Source of the DNA: Rhizobium alarense
GTDB taxonomy: Bacteria; Pseudomonadota; Alphaproteobacteria; Rhizobiales; Rhizobiaceae
Assembly (NCBI RefSeq): GCF_021555155.1
Contig: NZ_JAKGBU010000036.1
Span: 1-47,105 of the forward strand
Direction: 5' to 3'
Length of the DNA: 47,105 nt
Below are positions 8,325 to 16,417 of the stretch, one piece after another. Below the pieces are notes generated by a model. That model saw only the letters and a program-made list of their open reading frames with translations. It ran no database searches and was not told where the DNA came from. Made by a program: the position numbers and the translations under genes. Position 1 is the first letter of the stretch; each line of letters begins with the position of its first letter.

Positions 8325-8827
8325 CAGACCGTGGCCTCCCGGGAGACAGCCGGAGCGGATTCATCGCATGAGGAACCGGAATCGGTTTGCGAGGACAGGG
8401 CCGCAACGGCCTGAAGGGATTCGGCGATCGCCGCCGTGGCATGGGCGGATTTCGTCTTCGGCACGACGAGCCGCCCCGCCGCGCCCACGGCCGCAAGCGC
8501 CGCCGCCTCGGCAACGCCGTGGCAGCCGGTATGGGCGAAGACGACGGCGGACGGACTGGCCAGCCGCGGCGTCTCGGCCTCCAGCCGCGCGGCGTCGAAA
8601 ACCGTGAAGGGAACGGAGAAGCGGCGGGCGACCGAGAGCATGGCAGGCTCCGCCGCACGGGTGTCGAGCGAGGCGACAAGCGCAATGTCGCGGCCCTCAA
8701 GGCCGCCTGCGCGAATTGCCGTCTCGACAAGCTTGAGGACTTCGTCCGGCGCCGTGCCGCGTTCGCAGCCGAGGCCCACCACCAGCGGCCTGCCGGCCTT
8801 CTCGCTCTTCATGATCGGCATCGCCAT
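8324..8827 (-). CDS. cobE: CobE (CbiG C-terminal-like cobalamin biosynthesis protein)
   Basis: 167 residues. The motifs VVGLGCERGTAPDEVLKLV and FAHTGCHGVAEAAAL, with VPKTKSAHAT, are characteristic of CobE and the homologous C-terminal domain of CbiG. CobE is required for cobalamin synthesis in the aerobic pathway, though its exact reaction is less settled. The ATG at 8827 was chosen because the family similarity starts here; an open extension upstream is GC-rich leader sequence. First gene of the operon, downstream of a candidate promoter and a roughly 130-nt leader. Confidence 0.88.
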   Translation of the reverse strand: MAMPIMKSEKAGRPLVVGLGCERGTAPDEVLKLVETAIRAGGLEGRDIALVASLDTRAAEPAMLSVARRFSVPFTVFDAARLEAETPRLASPSAVVFAHTGCHGVAEAAALAAVGAAGRLVVPKTKSAHATAAIAESLQAVAALSSQTDSGSSCDESAPAVSREATV

Positions 8828-8999
8828 GTTGCGCCCTCGCCAGAACCGCATGCGAAGCGCAGGACCTGACACGGCCCCATCCCCGACAGTTCCGGCTGAA
8901 GCCCCCTGGATGGGTCGGCCCGCCGGACACCTTTCGGCCCGCGTCCGCGGGCACCGTCGCATGTCCGTCCTGTTTATCGGAGCGCCTGTCGGGGGTCAA
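8828..8999 (-). promoter_or_regulatory. Promoter and GC-rich leader of the cobE-A-B-C-D operon
   Basis: On the minus strand TTGACC (8994-8999) and TAAACA (8971-8976) are spaced by 17 bp. The remaining ~135-nt leader has a strong hairpin (CCCGCG/CGCGGG near 8939-8954), then the short elements GGTGCC, GGAACTGT and GTCAGGTCCTGC in the order in which a cobalamin riboswitch shows its conserved blocks. The B12-box match is poor, so a riboswitch is only a possibility. Confidence 0.45.
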
Positions 9000-9044
9000 A
9001 CCGGTTTGCGGCAGATGCCGCGCCGGTTGCGGCACAGCGGGACT

Positions 9045-10121
9045 TCAGGCACGAACGAGATTGGCAAGCACGATCTCCCGCCAGACGCGGGTCGGCGACA
9101 CCCAGGCATCGGGCGCATTGTAGTTTCCGGAGAAGACCACCGTCGCCAGATCCGCATCGGGCATCAGCCAGAGCCGCTGGCCGCCATTGCCGAATCCCGC
9201 CGCCCAGCGCCGGCTGCCACCGAGCGCCGGCACGGGCGCTTCGGCCGTGAACCAGAGCCGGCCATAGCCAAGTCCGTCCTCGAGCGCCACGGACGGTGTC
9301 AGCGATTGTCCGATCCAGCGCTCGGAGACGACGCGCCGTCCGGCGAAGAGGCCCTTGCCGAGCACGAGCCCGCCGATACGCAGCAGATCGCGGGCGCTGA
9401 GCCTCAGGCCCGAGGCGGCGGAGGCGACGCCGTCCCGCCCGCGCGACCACTCGAAGATCGGGATGCCGAGCGGCGCGAAGAGGGCGTCGCGCGCGAAGTC
9501 GGGAAGGCTGCACCCGGTTCCCCGTTCGATAATCGCGCCGAGGAGAGCGACCGCACCGCCGGAATAGATCCAGCGCCGGCCCGGCTCCTCCACCACCGGA
9601 CGATCCAGCGCGAAGCGGCAGCGGTCGGCCGCCTGCTCCATGGCGATCTCGCTGTTCAGCGGATCGGCGTAGGACCGGTTCTCGTCCCATTCAAGCCCGA
9701 GCGTCATGGTGAGCGCATGGTCGATCGTCAGGCGCTGCCGCAGAGGATCGGCCTGCAGATCGGGATAGTCCGGAAACTGTGCGACAAGCGGCGCGTCGGG
9801 TGCCGGCACGAGGCCCCGGTCGAGCGCGATGCCGTAGAGCAGACCGACCACGCTCTTCGTGACCGAGCGCAGGTCGTGGAGCGTCTCCGCGCCGAAGGCG
9901 ACTTCGCCGAGCGGCATGCCCCAGTTCTCGTCGCGCCCCTGCTCGTAATGCTCAAGCACAAGCTCGCCCTCGCGGCTGACGAGAACGGCATGAAGATGAT
10001 GCAGCAGGCCCGATTCGATACCGGCCGCGAGTTTGCGCCCGAGCGTCGGAAAAAAGCCGGCCGCCTCCGGCGGCGTCACGCGCCAGTCTTCGCCGATGGA
10101 CGTCATGGGGGATGTCGGCAT
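9045..10121 (-). CDS. Serine hydrolase, class C beta-lactamase/penicillin-binding-protein family
   Basis: 358 residues of the Beta-lactamase (PF00144-like) fold. SVTK supplies the SxxK nucleophile Ser and general base Lys, YSGG matches the YxN/YxG position, and a C-terminal GFGNGGQRLW segment replaces the KTG strand. There is no signal peptide, so it is probably cytoplasmic and an esterase or amidase rather than a true beta-lactamase. The ATG at 10121 follows GGAGA. It separates the two cob operons and its role in them, if any, is unknown. Confidence 0.82.
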   Translation of the reverse strand: MPTSPMTSIGEDWRVTPPEAAGFFPTLGRKLAAGIESGLLHHLHAVLVSREGELVLEHYEQGRDENWGMPLGEVAFGAETLHDLRSVTKSVVGLLYGIALDRGLVPAPDAPLVAQFPDYPDLQADPLRQRLTIDHALTMTLGLEWDENRSYADPLNSEIAMEQAADRCRFALDRPVVEEPGRRWIYSGGAVALLGAIIERGTGCSLPDFARDALFAPLGIPIFEWSRGRDGVASAASGLRLSARDLLRIGGLVLGKGLFAGRRVVSERWIGQSLTPSVALEDGLGYGRLWFTAEAPVPALGGSRRWAAGFGNGGQRLWLMPDADLATVVFSGNYNAPDAWVSPTRVWREIVLANLVRA

Positions 10122-10381
10122 CTGTCTTTCTCCGCTGCTCCGAATGCCACGACAAGGATGTGCCCGTGCCTCAAGCCCGGGACCGACCGGCATATCCGAT
10201 ACTATGAGATGCACCCCCGCCGTTTGATGGCGCTTGCGCGGTCCTTCCACCGTGGCAATGCACTTGCGGAGCCTGTCGCCGCCTTCCACCCTCCGCCGAG
10301 CCTGACAGACGGGCGCAACCCTTTGCCTTTTGCGGCAGCCTCTGACAAAAGGACGGACATCGCATCGCTTCGGACCTCCCC

Positions 10382-11167
10382 GTGACCGACATCGCCCTCC
10401 ACCTGCTTCTCCTGCTTTTTCTCGCCGCATTCCTCGCCGGTTTCATCGATTCCATCGCCGGCGGCGGCGGCATGATCACCATTCCCGCCATGCTGCTCGC
10501 CGGCATTCCGCCCCTCGAAACACTGGGCACCAACAAGCTGCAGTCGCTGTTCGGTTCCGGCTCGGCGACGATCGCCTATGCGCGGGCCGGCCACGTAAGG
10601 CTCGGCGAACAGTTGCCGATGGCGGCGCTCTCGGCTCTTGGCGCGGCGCTCGGCGCCGTGCTGGCGACCGTCGTGCCCGGCGACGTGCTGAAGGCCGTGC
10701 TGCCCTTCCTGCTCGTCGGCATCGCGCTCTATTTCGGCCTGAAACCCAATATCGGCGACGTCGACAAGCACCGTCGCATGAGCGTCTTCCTGTTCACCGT
10801 GACGATCGTGCCGCTGATCGGCTTCTATGACGGCGTCTTCGGCCCCGGCACCGGCTCCTTCTTCATGCTCGCCTTTGTCTCGCTCGCCGGCTTCGGCGTG
10901 CTGAAGGCGACGGCCCATACGAAGCTCCTGAACTTCGGCTCGAATATCGGTGCCTTCATCGTCTTCCTCGGCTACGGCGTCGTGCTGTGGAAGGTCGGCC
11001 TCGTCATGGGCGCCGGCCAGTTCCTCGGGGCGCAGCTCGGTTCCAGGCTCGCCATGACGATCGGCGCGAAGGTCATCAAGCCGCTGCTGGTTGTCACCTG
11101 CATGGCGCTCGCGGTGCGGCTGATGTGGGATCCGGCCCATCCGCTTCGGCTGTGGATGGGCTTCTGA
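10382..11167 (+). CDS. TauE/SafE (TSUP) family membrane permease
   Basis: 261 residues with about eight hydrophobic segments and the family repeats: FIDSIAGGGGMITIPAML in the first half and GFYDGVFGPGTGSFFMLAF in the second. The family exports or imports sulfur-containing organic anions such as sulfite, sulfoacetate or thiosulfate. The GTG start at 10382 gives a full-length protein although no clear Shine-Dalgarno is seen. It stands alone on the plus strand between leftward genes and converges with cobO, 6 bp apart. Confidence 0.88.
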   Translation: MTDIALHLLLLLFLAAFLAGFIDSIAGGGGMITIPAMLLAGIPPLETLGTNKLQSLFGSGSATIAYARAGHVRLGEQLPMAALSALGAALGAVLATVVPGDVLKAVLPFLLVGIALYFGLKPNIGDVDKHRRMSVFLFTVTIVPLIGFYDGVFGPGTGSFFMLAFVSLAGFGVLKATAHTKLLNFGSNIGAFIVFLGYGVVLWKVGLVMGAGQFLGAQLGSRLAMTIGAKVIKPLLVVTCMALAVRLMWDPAHPLRLWMGF

Positions 11168-11173
11168 GGTCGC

Positions 11174-11815
11174 CTAGAACTCCACCCCGACCTGCGCCTT
11201 GATGCCGGAGCGGAACGGATGCTTCAGCAATTCCATTTCGGTCGCAAGGTCGGCGATCTCGATCAGCTCTTCCTTGGCGTTGCGGCCGGTCAGCACGACA
11301 TGCGTCATGTGGGGCTTCTCGGTCTTCAGGAAATCGATGACCTCGGCAACGTCGATATAGTCGTAGCGCAGCGCGATGTTGATCTCGTCGAGCAGCACCA
11401 TGGAATTGCGCTCGTCGCGGATCAGTTCCTTCGCCTTTTCCCAGGCTGTCCTCGCCATGGCGATGTCGCGGGCGCGGTCCTGCGTCTCCCAGGTGAACCC
11501 CTCGCCCAGCGTATAGAACTGGCAGATGTCGGAGAAATGCGCCTCGATCAGGTCGCGCTCGCCGGTCGCCCAGGCGCCCTTGATGAACTGCACGACGGCG
11601 CAGGGTTTCTTGTGCGCGATGTGGCGGAAGATCATGCCGAAGCCGGCGGTCGACTTGCCCTTGCCCTTGCCGGTATGGACGATGACGAGACCCTTCTCGT
11701 CGGTCTTCGTCGCCATGATTTTTTCGCGCGCATGTTTCTTCTTCGCCATCTTCTCGGCGTGGCGGGCAAGTTCGGCTTCGCTCATGCCGGCGGTTTCGTC
11801 ATGGTTCTCGCTCAT
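11174..11815 (-). CDS. cobO: Cob(I)yrinic acid a,c-diamide adenosyltransferase (CobO/BtuR/CobA-type)
   Basis: 213-residue ATP:corrinoid adenosyltransferase that forms the Co-C bond of adenosylcobalamin. The P-loop HTGKGKGKSTAGFG sits at about residues 47-60; VVQFIKGAW and LLDEINIALRYDY are further family blocks, and it ends in KAQVGVEF as most CobO proteins do. The N-terminal Glu/Lys-rich extension is usual. It is last in the cbtB-to-cobO operon, 1 bp after the GFA-family gene. Confidence 0.95.
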   Translation of the reverse strand: MSENHDETAGMSEAELARHAEKMAKKKHAREKIMATKTDEKGLVIVHTGKGKGKSTAGFGMIFRHIAHKKPCAVVQFIKGAWATGERDLIEAHFSDICQFYTLGEGFTWETQDRARDIAMARTAWEKAKELIRDERNSMVLLDEINIALRYDYIDVAEVIDFLKTEKPHMTHVVLTGRNAKEELIEIADLATEMELLKHPFRSGIKAQVGVEF

Positions 11816-11816
11816 G

Positions 11817-12203
11817 TCAGTCTTCCCGTTTCGGCAGGTCGTCCTCGCAGTGCAGAAAGGCGACCCGCTCGTTCCAATACCAGTGCTGGGTGATCCCGAC
11901 GCCGGTGGCGTCGTCGAGGGCGGCGACGTAAAGATCGATCTCGCCCGGCCGCGTCTCCGTCTCGAAGCTCATCGGCGAACCGCAATTGCCGCAGAAGCCG
12001 CGGCGGACACCCGGCGACGAGGCGTAGTGGCGGAGCGTCTCGCCGGAAAACGTCACGTCATCCGTCGCGGCGCAGAGAAAAGTCGTGACCGGCGAGGACG
12101 TCGCCCGCCGGCAGCTCTCGCAATGGCAATGGCCGGTGCGGATGATCTCGCCGGAAACCTTGAAGGTCAGCGCCCTGCACAGGCAGCGGCCGGAAAGCTG
12201 CAT
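11817..12203 (-). CDS. GFA-domain (glutathione-dependent formaldehyde-activating-like) zinc protein
   Basis: 128 residues with the CENP-V/GFA fold cysteines: CLC near the N-terminus, GHCHCESCRRATSSP, then GFCGNCGSP. These bind two zinc ions in the family. The true Gfa reaction (S-hydroxymethylglutathione formation) is established for few members, so the substrate is unknown. The ATG at 12203 shares a base with the cobN stop (TGATG) and follows GAGGAGGG; a GTG at 12206 is the alternative. The next gene, cobO, begins 1 bp after its stop, so it is locked inside the cob operon. Confidence 0.85.
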   Translation of the reverse strand: MQLSGRCLCRALTFKVSGEIIRTGHCHCESCRRATSSPVTTFLCAATDDVTFSGETLRHYASSPGVRRGFCGNCGSPMSFETETRPGEIDLYVAALDDATGVGITQHWYWNERVAFLHCEDDLPKRED

Positions 12204-15200
12204 CACGATGCCCTCCTCTTGCCGATCGTGTCGAGCTCATAGCGTGCCGAATTCGACCGCGGTGTCCAGAGCCTGCGGTCGATCGCCTCGGCGAAGCGCG
12301 CCGCCATCTCGGCAAGTGCTGCAGGATTCTTCTCCATGAGAAAGGCACGCACGCGCTCGTCGAGCAGATAGGCCTGGTAGGCGGCCTCGAAATGGTGGTC
12401 CTTGACGGCGCCGGTCGTCGCGGCGAAGGCGAACATGAAATCGACCGTCGCGGCGATCTCGAAGGCGCCCTTGTAGCCATGGCGCATGACGCCGTCGATC
12501 CACTTCGGATTGACGACGCGGGCGCGCACGACGCGGCCGATCTCGTCCTCCAGCGTGCGCACCACCGGCCTTTCCGGCCGCGACAGGTCGTTGTGGTAGA
12601 CAACGGGCTGACGGCCCGACAGATGCTCCGCAGCCGCGGCCATGCCACCCTCGAACTGGTAATATTCGTCGCTGTCCAGCAGGTCGTGCTCGCGGCTGTC
12701 CTGGTTTTGCACGACGGCCTGAAGGCTTTTCATGCGGACTTCCAGCCGTTCGCGCATCGGCACGCCGTCGCTGTCGCCGTCATAGGCGAAGGCGCCCCAG
12801 GCGAGCCAGGCTTCGGCGAGATCGCCGCGGTCTTCCCACAGCCCTTCGTCGATCATCGTCTGGAGGCCTGCGCCATAGCCGCCGGATTTCGTGCCGAAGA
12901 TGCGGAATCCGGCCTGCTTGGCGGCCTCCGCCTCGGAAGCGCCTTTGGCCGCCAGCGCTGCGGCTTCCGCCCGCATGCGCGCGGCGATCGGGTTGTCCGC
13001 ATCGTCCTCGTCGAGCGCGCCGACGGCGCGCACCGCGCGGTCGAACAGCGCGATCTGTTCCGGGAAGGCGTCGCGGAAGAAGCCGGAAATCCGGAGCGTC
13101 ACGTCGACGCGCGGGTGGCGCAGCATCGCGGTGGGCACGATCTCGTAGCCGGTGACGCGGCGCGATGCCATGTCCCATGTCGGCTTGACGCCGATCAGCG
13201 CCATCGCCTGCGCGATGTCGTCGCCGCCGGTGCGCATGTTCGACGTGCCCCAGGCGGTGATGCCGAAGGAGGTCGGCCATTCGCCGTGATCCTGCGCATA
13301 GCGGGTCACGACGAGTTCGGCCGATTTCTTGCCGAGTTCCCAGGCGGCCGGCGTCGGCACGGCGCGGCTGTCGACCGAATAGAAATTGCGCCCCGTCGGC
13401 AGCACGTCCGGCCGTCCGCGCGTCGGCGCGCCGGAGGGGCCGGGTTCGATGAACCGCCCGTCGAGACCGCGCAGCAGCGCCGCGATCTCCGCCGGGCCGC
13501 AGGCGGCGATGGCGGGGCGGATGGTCGTGTCGATCGTGTCGAGAACCGCGCGGGTGGCGATCCAGCAGTCCGGGCAGGCAACGGTACCGTCCACCAGCCG
13601 GGCGGCAAGCAGTTCGATGCGCTCCACGGTGTCGCCCTTGCTGCGCCAGGGCGCGTCGGATTGGGCGACAAGGATCTCGGGACGCGGCCCGGCCCAGGGA
13701 TCGGAGGCGACACAATCGAGCGGGTCGAAGGCAGCCGCCCCTGCAAGGGGGAAGAGGAGCGCATCCGCGGCGATCGCCCGTTGCAGGCTCGCCTCGCCGC
13801 CCTCGCCGAGGCCGCGCGGGACGCGGGCGAGCGCCACCGTCAGGTCGGTCAGCAACCGTCCCTCAGGCGAAACGCCGAAGACGTGCAGGCCGTCGCGGAT
13901 CTGCATTTCCTTGAGGTCGCAGAGATAGGCGTCGAGCTTTTGCAGCGCCGCCGCCTCGCCGTCGGTCCTGGCGATGCCCGCGTCGCTGTCGAGGCCGGTG
14001 TCGCGCACGAGGTCGAGGATCTGCTTCGAGAGCAGCCGGATGCGCCGCGGGTCGCCGCCGGAGGCCTCGTAATATTCGTCGACCAGCGCCTCGAGGTCCT
14101 TCAGCGGCCCGTAGGTCTCGGCACGCGTCAGCGGCGGCGTCAGGTGGTCGATGATGACGGCGGCAGAGCGGCGCTTGGCCTGCGTGCCCTCGCCCGGATC
14201 GTTGACGATGAAGGGATAGAGATGCGGCACGGCGCCGAAGACGGCTTCCGGATAGCAGGTTTCCGACAGCGCCAGCGCCTTGCCCGGCAGCCATTCGAGA
14301 TTGCCGTGTTTGCCCATGTGCACGATGGCATGCGCCCCGTAATGCTGGCGCAGGAAAGCATAGAAGGCGAGATAGCCGTGCGGCGGCACGAGGTCCGGCG
14401 AATGGTAGGTGTCCTTCGGATCGATATTGTAGCCGCGCGCCGGCTGGATGCCGACCAGCGTATCGCCGAAGCGGGCGAGCGGCAGCGCGAAGAGGTCGCC
14501 CAGGACGAACGGGTCGTCTTCCGGCGCGCCCCAGCGGGCGGCAACCTCATCCTGAATCTGAGCGGGAAGCGTGGCGAAGAAGCTCTTGTAATGACTCAGC
14601 GAAAGCGTCTCGCGGATATCCCGCCCGTCGCTTGCCGCATTGGTCGGCCCGGCCATCAGATGGGCGATCAGCGCATCGCCGTCGGCCGGCAGACCCACGA
14701 CCGGATAGCCCTCCGCAGCCAGCGCATGAAGCACCTCCATCGTGCCGGCCGGCGTATCGAGGCCGACGCCGTTGCCGAGGCGGCCGTCGCGGTTCGGATA
14801 GTTCGCCATGACGAGGGCGATGCGGCGCTCGGCAGGCTTCGCGCGCCGCAGCCGCGCCCAGCCGGCGGCAAGCCTTGCCACGAAGCGGATGCGGTCTTCG
14901 ACCGGATCGAGACCGACGATGTTGGCCTCGACGCGCTCGTCATAGCGGGCCGCCGCCTTGAAGGAGACGGCGCGGGAGAGCACGCGGCCATCGACCTCCG
15001 GCAGCGACACGTTCATGCCGAGATCGCGCGCCGTCAGCCCTTGCCCCGACGCCTGCCAGGCGGCGCGCGACGAGCCGGAGAAGATCATCTGCAGCACCGG
15101 CGCGCCGGTCTCGTCGAGCACGGTCGGTTTGCGGTCGGCGCCGGGCGCGGAGACGGCGAAGCTGGTGGCGTTCAGCACGACCTCGGGCGCGACGAAGGCA

Positions 15201-16168
15201 AAGGCCGCGCGCACCAGTGCCATGGAGGCCGGTTCCTTGAGGCTGGAGACGAAGACCGGCAGCGCGCGGATACCTTCTGCCGCCAGCGCCGCGATCATCA
15301 TCTCGACCGGCCGCGTCTCGCCGCTCTGGACATAGGCGCGGTAGAAGCAGATGGCGGCGGTTGCCGAAGACCCTCCCCCTTGTGGGGAGGGGTTGGGGAG
15401 GGGAAGAGACGGTTCAGCAAGGAAACCCCTCCCCTCCGCTTCGCTCCGACCCTCCCCACAAGGGGGAGGGTTAGGCCCGCCGCACCGTTCCGGCTCATCG
15501 GCGTCGTCGGGAGCGGACAATGGCACATCGTCGCCATCGGCCTTCCCTGTTGCTGCCGAGGTCTCGTCGGAAGCGATCGCGCCGGCCGCCAGCGTCTGCC
15601 AGTCCTCGACGGCGACCACGCCCCGCCCCGGCCACCAGATGCCGGCCTTGTCCAGCGGTGCCGCCGGTTCCGGCTTCGCACCGCCGAAGACCAGCGCGTC
15701 GGCATAGGCGAGGAAGCGCCCGGCATTGTCGGCGCCAGCCTCGTTGAGATAGGCCCAGAGCTGCCGGCGGTCCTCGTCGTCGATGCGGTTGAAGGGCACG
15801 AGCCCCTCGTCCGGCCGGTCGTCGCCCGGCAGCGCCACGAGGCTGACGCCGTTTTCGACCGCCGTCGCCAGCAGGGCCTCGAGCACGTAGCGGAAATAGC
15901 TGGCGCCGCCGAGCGCGCGGATGACGATCAGTTTCGCGTGGCGGGCGGTGCGCTCGATATAGGTATCGACCGACATCGGATGCGACAGGGTGGCGAGGCT
16001 GGCAAGCCGCAGCCGCGTCTGTGAATTGCGCGACCTGTGTGCTGCTGCGACGGCGGCAAGCTCGGTGTCGGCCGCGGAGAGGAACAGGATGTCGCCCGGC
16101 GTCTGGCCGAGGTCGATCGCCTCGCTGCCCTCGGCAATGGTGCCCTTCTGGGCTAGCAGGAGATGCAT
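12203..16168 (-). CDS. cobN: Cobaltochelatase subunit CobN (with in-frame palindromic insert)
   Basis: 1321-residue large subunit of the ATP-dependent aerobic cobaltochelatase, which inserts Co2+ into hydrogenobyrinic acid a,c-diamide together with CobS and CobT (not in this window). Typical blocks are visible: IVHMGKHGNLEWLPGKALAL, YPFIVNDPGEGTQAKRR, and FGTKSGGYGAGLQ with WGTSNMRTGGDD. Residues about 233-266 (Pro/Gly-rich, PLPNPSPQGGG) are encoded by a palindromic repeat and are foreign to the family; they fall in a linker just before AICFYRAYVQSG, so the enzyme may still work. RBS and ATG at 16168 follow the cobW-cobN spacer. Confidence 0.95.
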   Translation of the reverse strand: MHLLLAQKGTIAEGSEAIDLGQTPGDILFLSAADTELAAVAAAHRSRNSQTRLRLASLATLSHPMSVDTYIERTARHAKLIVIRALGGASYFRYVLEALLATAVENGVSLVALPGDDRPDEGLVPFNRIDDEDRRQLWAYLNEAGADNAGRFLAYADALVFGGAKPEPAAPLDKAGIWWPGRGVVAVEDWQTLAAGAIASDETSAATGKADGDDVPLSAPDDADEPERCGGPNPPPCGEGRSEAEGRGFLAEPSLPLPNPSPQGGGSSATAAICFYRAYVQSGETRPVEMMIAALAAEGIRALPVFVSSLKEPASMALVRAAFAFVAPEVVLNATSFAVSAPGADRKPTVLDETGAPVLQMIFSGSSRAAWQASGQGLTARDLGMNVSLPEVDGRVLSRAVSFKAAARYDERVEANIVGLDPVEDRIRFVARLAAGWARLRRAKPAERRIALVMANYPNRDGRLGNGVGLDTPAGTMEVLHALAAEGYPVVGLPADGDALIAHLMAGPTNAASDGRDIRETLSLSHYKSFFATLPAQIQDEVAARWGAPEDDPFVLGDLFALPLARFGDTLVGIQPARGYNIDPKDTYHSPDLVPPHGYLAFYAFLRQHYGAHAIVHMGKHGNLEWLPGKALALSETCYPEAVFGAVPHLYPFIVNDPGEGTQAKRRSAAVIIDHLTPPLTRAETYGPLKDLEALVDEYYEASGGDPRRIRLLSKQILDLVRDTGLDSDAGIARTDGEAAALQKLDAYLCDLKEMQIRDGLHVFGVSPEGRLLTDLTVALARVPRGLGEGGEASLQRAIAADALLFPLAGAAAFDPLDCVASDPWAGPRPEILVAQSDAPWRSKGDTVERIELLAARLVDGTVACPDCWIATRAVLDTIDTTIRPAIAACGPAEIAALLRGLDGRFIEPGPSGAPTRGRPDVLPTGRNFYSVDSRAVPTPAAWELGKKSAELVVTRYAQDHGEWPTSFGITAWGTSNMRTGGDDIAQAMALIGVKPTWDMASRRVTGYEIVPTAMLRHPRVDVTLRISGFFRDAFPEQIALFDRAVRAVGALDEDDADNPIAARMRAEAAALAAKGASEAEAAKQAGFRIFGTKSGGYGAGLQTMIDEGLWEDRGDLAEAWLAWGAFAYDGDSDGVPMRERLEVRMKSLQAVVQNQDSREHDLLDSDEYYQFEGGMAAAAEHLSGRQPVVYHNDLSRPERPVVRTLEDEIGRVVRARVVNPKWIDGVMRHGYKGAFEIAATVDFMFAFAATTGAVKDHHFEAAYQAYLLDERVRAFLMEKNPAALAEMAARFAEAIDRRLWTPRSNSARYELDTIGKRRAS
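15371..15470. repeat. Palindromic repeat element inserted in frame within cobN
   Basis: A 100-bp unit bounded by perfect 21-bp inverted repeats (15371-15391 and 15450-15470; arms of the form CCCTCCCC...GGGGAGGG). It has the look of the short palindromic intergenic elements of Rhizobiaceae. Here it lies inside the cobN reading frame, adds roughly 34 codons and introduces no stop. Confidence 0.85.
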
Positions 16169-16209
16169 CGGGCGCCTCCTGTTTGTGAAGCGGCAACCGC
16201 GGGCACCCC

Positions 16210-16352
16210 TCTCCCCCCTTGCGGGGGAGATGTCGGCAGGACCGACAGAGGGGGGTGGATCGGCAGGTACCCAGGTCCATCGGCTAGCGAAGAGATCGCT
16301 GCACCACCCCCCTCTGCCACCTCCGGTGACATCTCCCCCGCAAGGGGGGAGA
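16210..16352. repeat. RIME-like palindromic intergenic element between cobW and cobN
   Basis: A 143-bp unit with perfect 25-bp terminal inverted repeats (16210-16234 and 16328-16352; core CCCCCTTGCGGGGGAGATGTC type) and a nested inverted pair CAGAGGGGGGTG / CACCCCCCTCTG. It fits the Rhizobium-specific intergenic mosaic element class. As RNA it would form a very stable stem between cobW and cobN in the leftward transcript. Confidence 0.85.
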
Positions 16353-16417
16353 AGGGAGCCCGTTGCAGGCTTCCCGCAACTAAGGGAATGGGCCAGCGCA
16401 CCACCGTCACCCCTCGC

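Noticed and set aside
7486-8730. Extension of cobB upstream to a start near 8730
   Set aside because: The extra 415 residues are an Arg/Pro-rich translation of the cobA/cobE region in another frame. The GTG at 7485 overlaps the cobA stop and begins true CobB sequence.
10202-11140. A 312-codon minus-strand frame opposite the TauE/SafE gene
   Set aside because: Hydrophilic, Glu/His/Gln-rich shadow; the plus strand encodes a clear multi-span permease with family motifs.
12392-16024. A 1210-codon open frame on the plus strand opposite cobN
   Set aside because: It is the antisense shadow of a GC-rich gene. Its product is Arg/His/Asp-rich without domains, while the minus strand encodes unmistakable CobN.
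15371-16352. CRISPR-like or transposon-like repeats around cobN
   Set aside because: The two palindromic units differ from each other, show no regular spacers, and there is no cas or transposase gene. They fit short intergenic palindromes instead.
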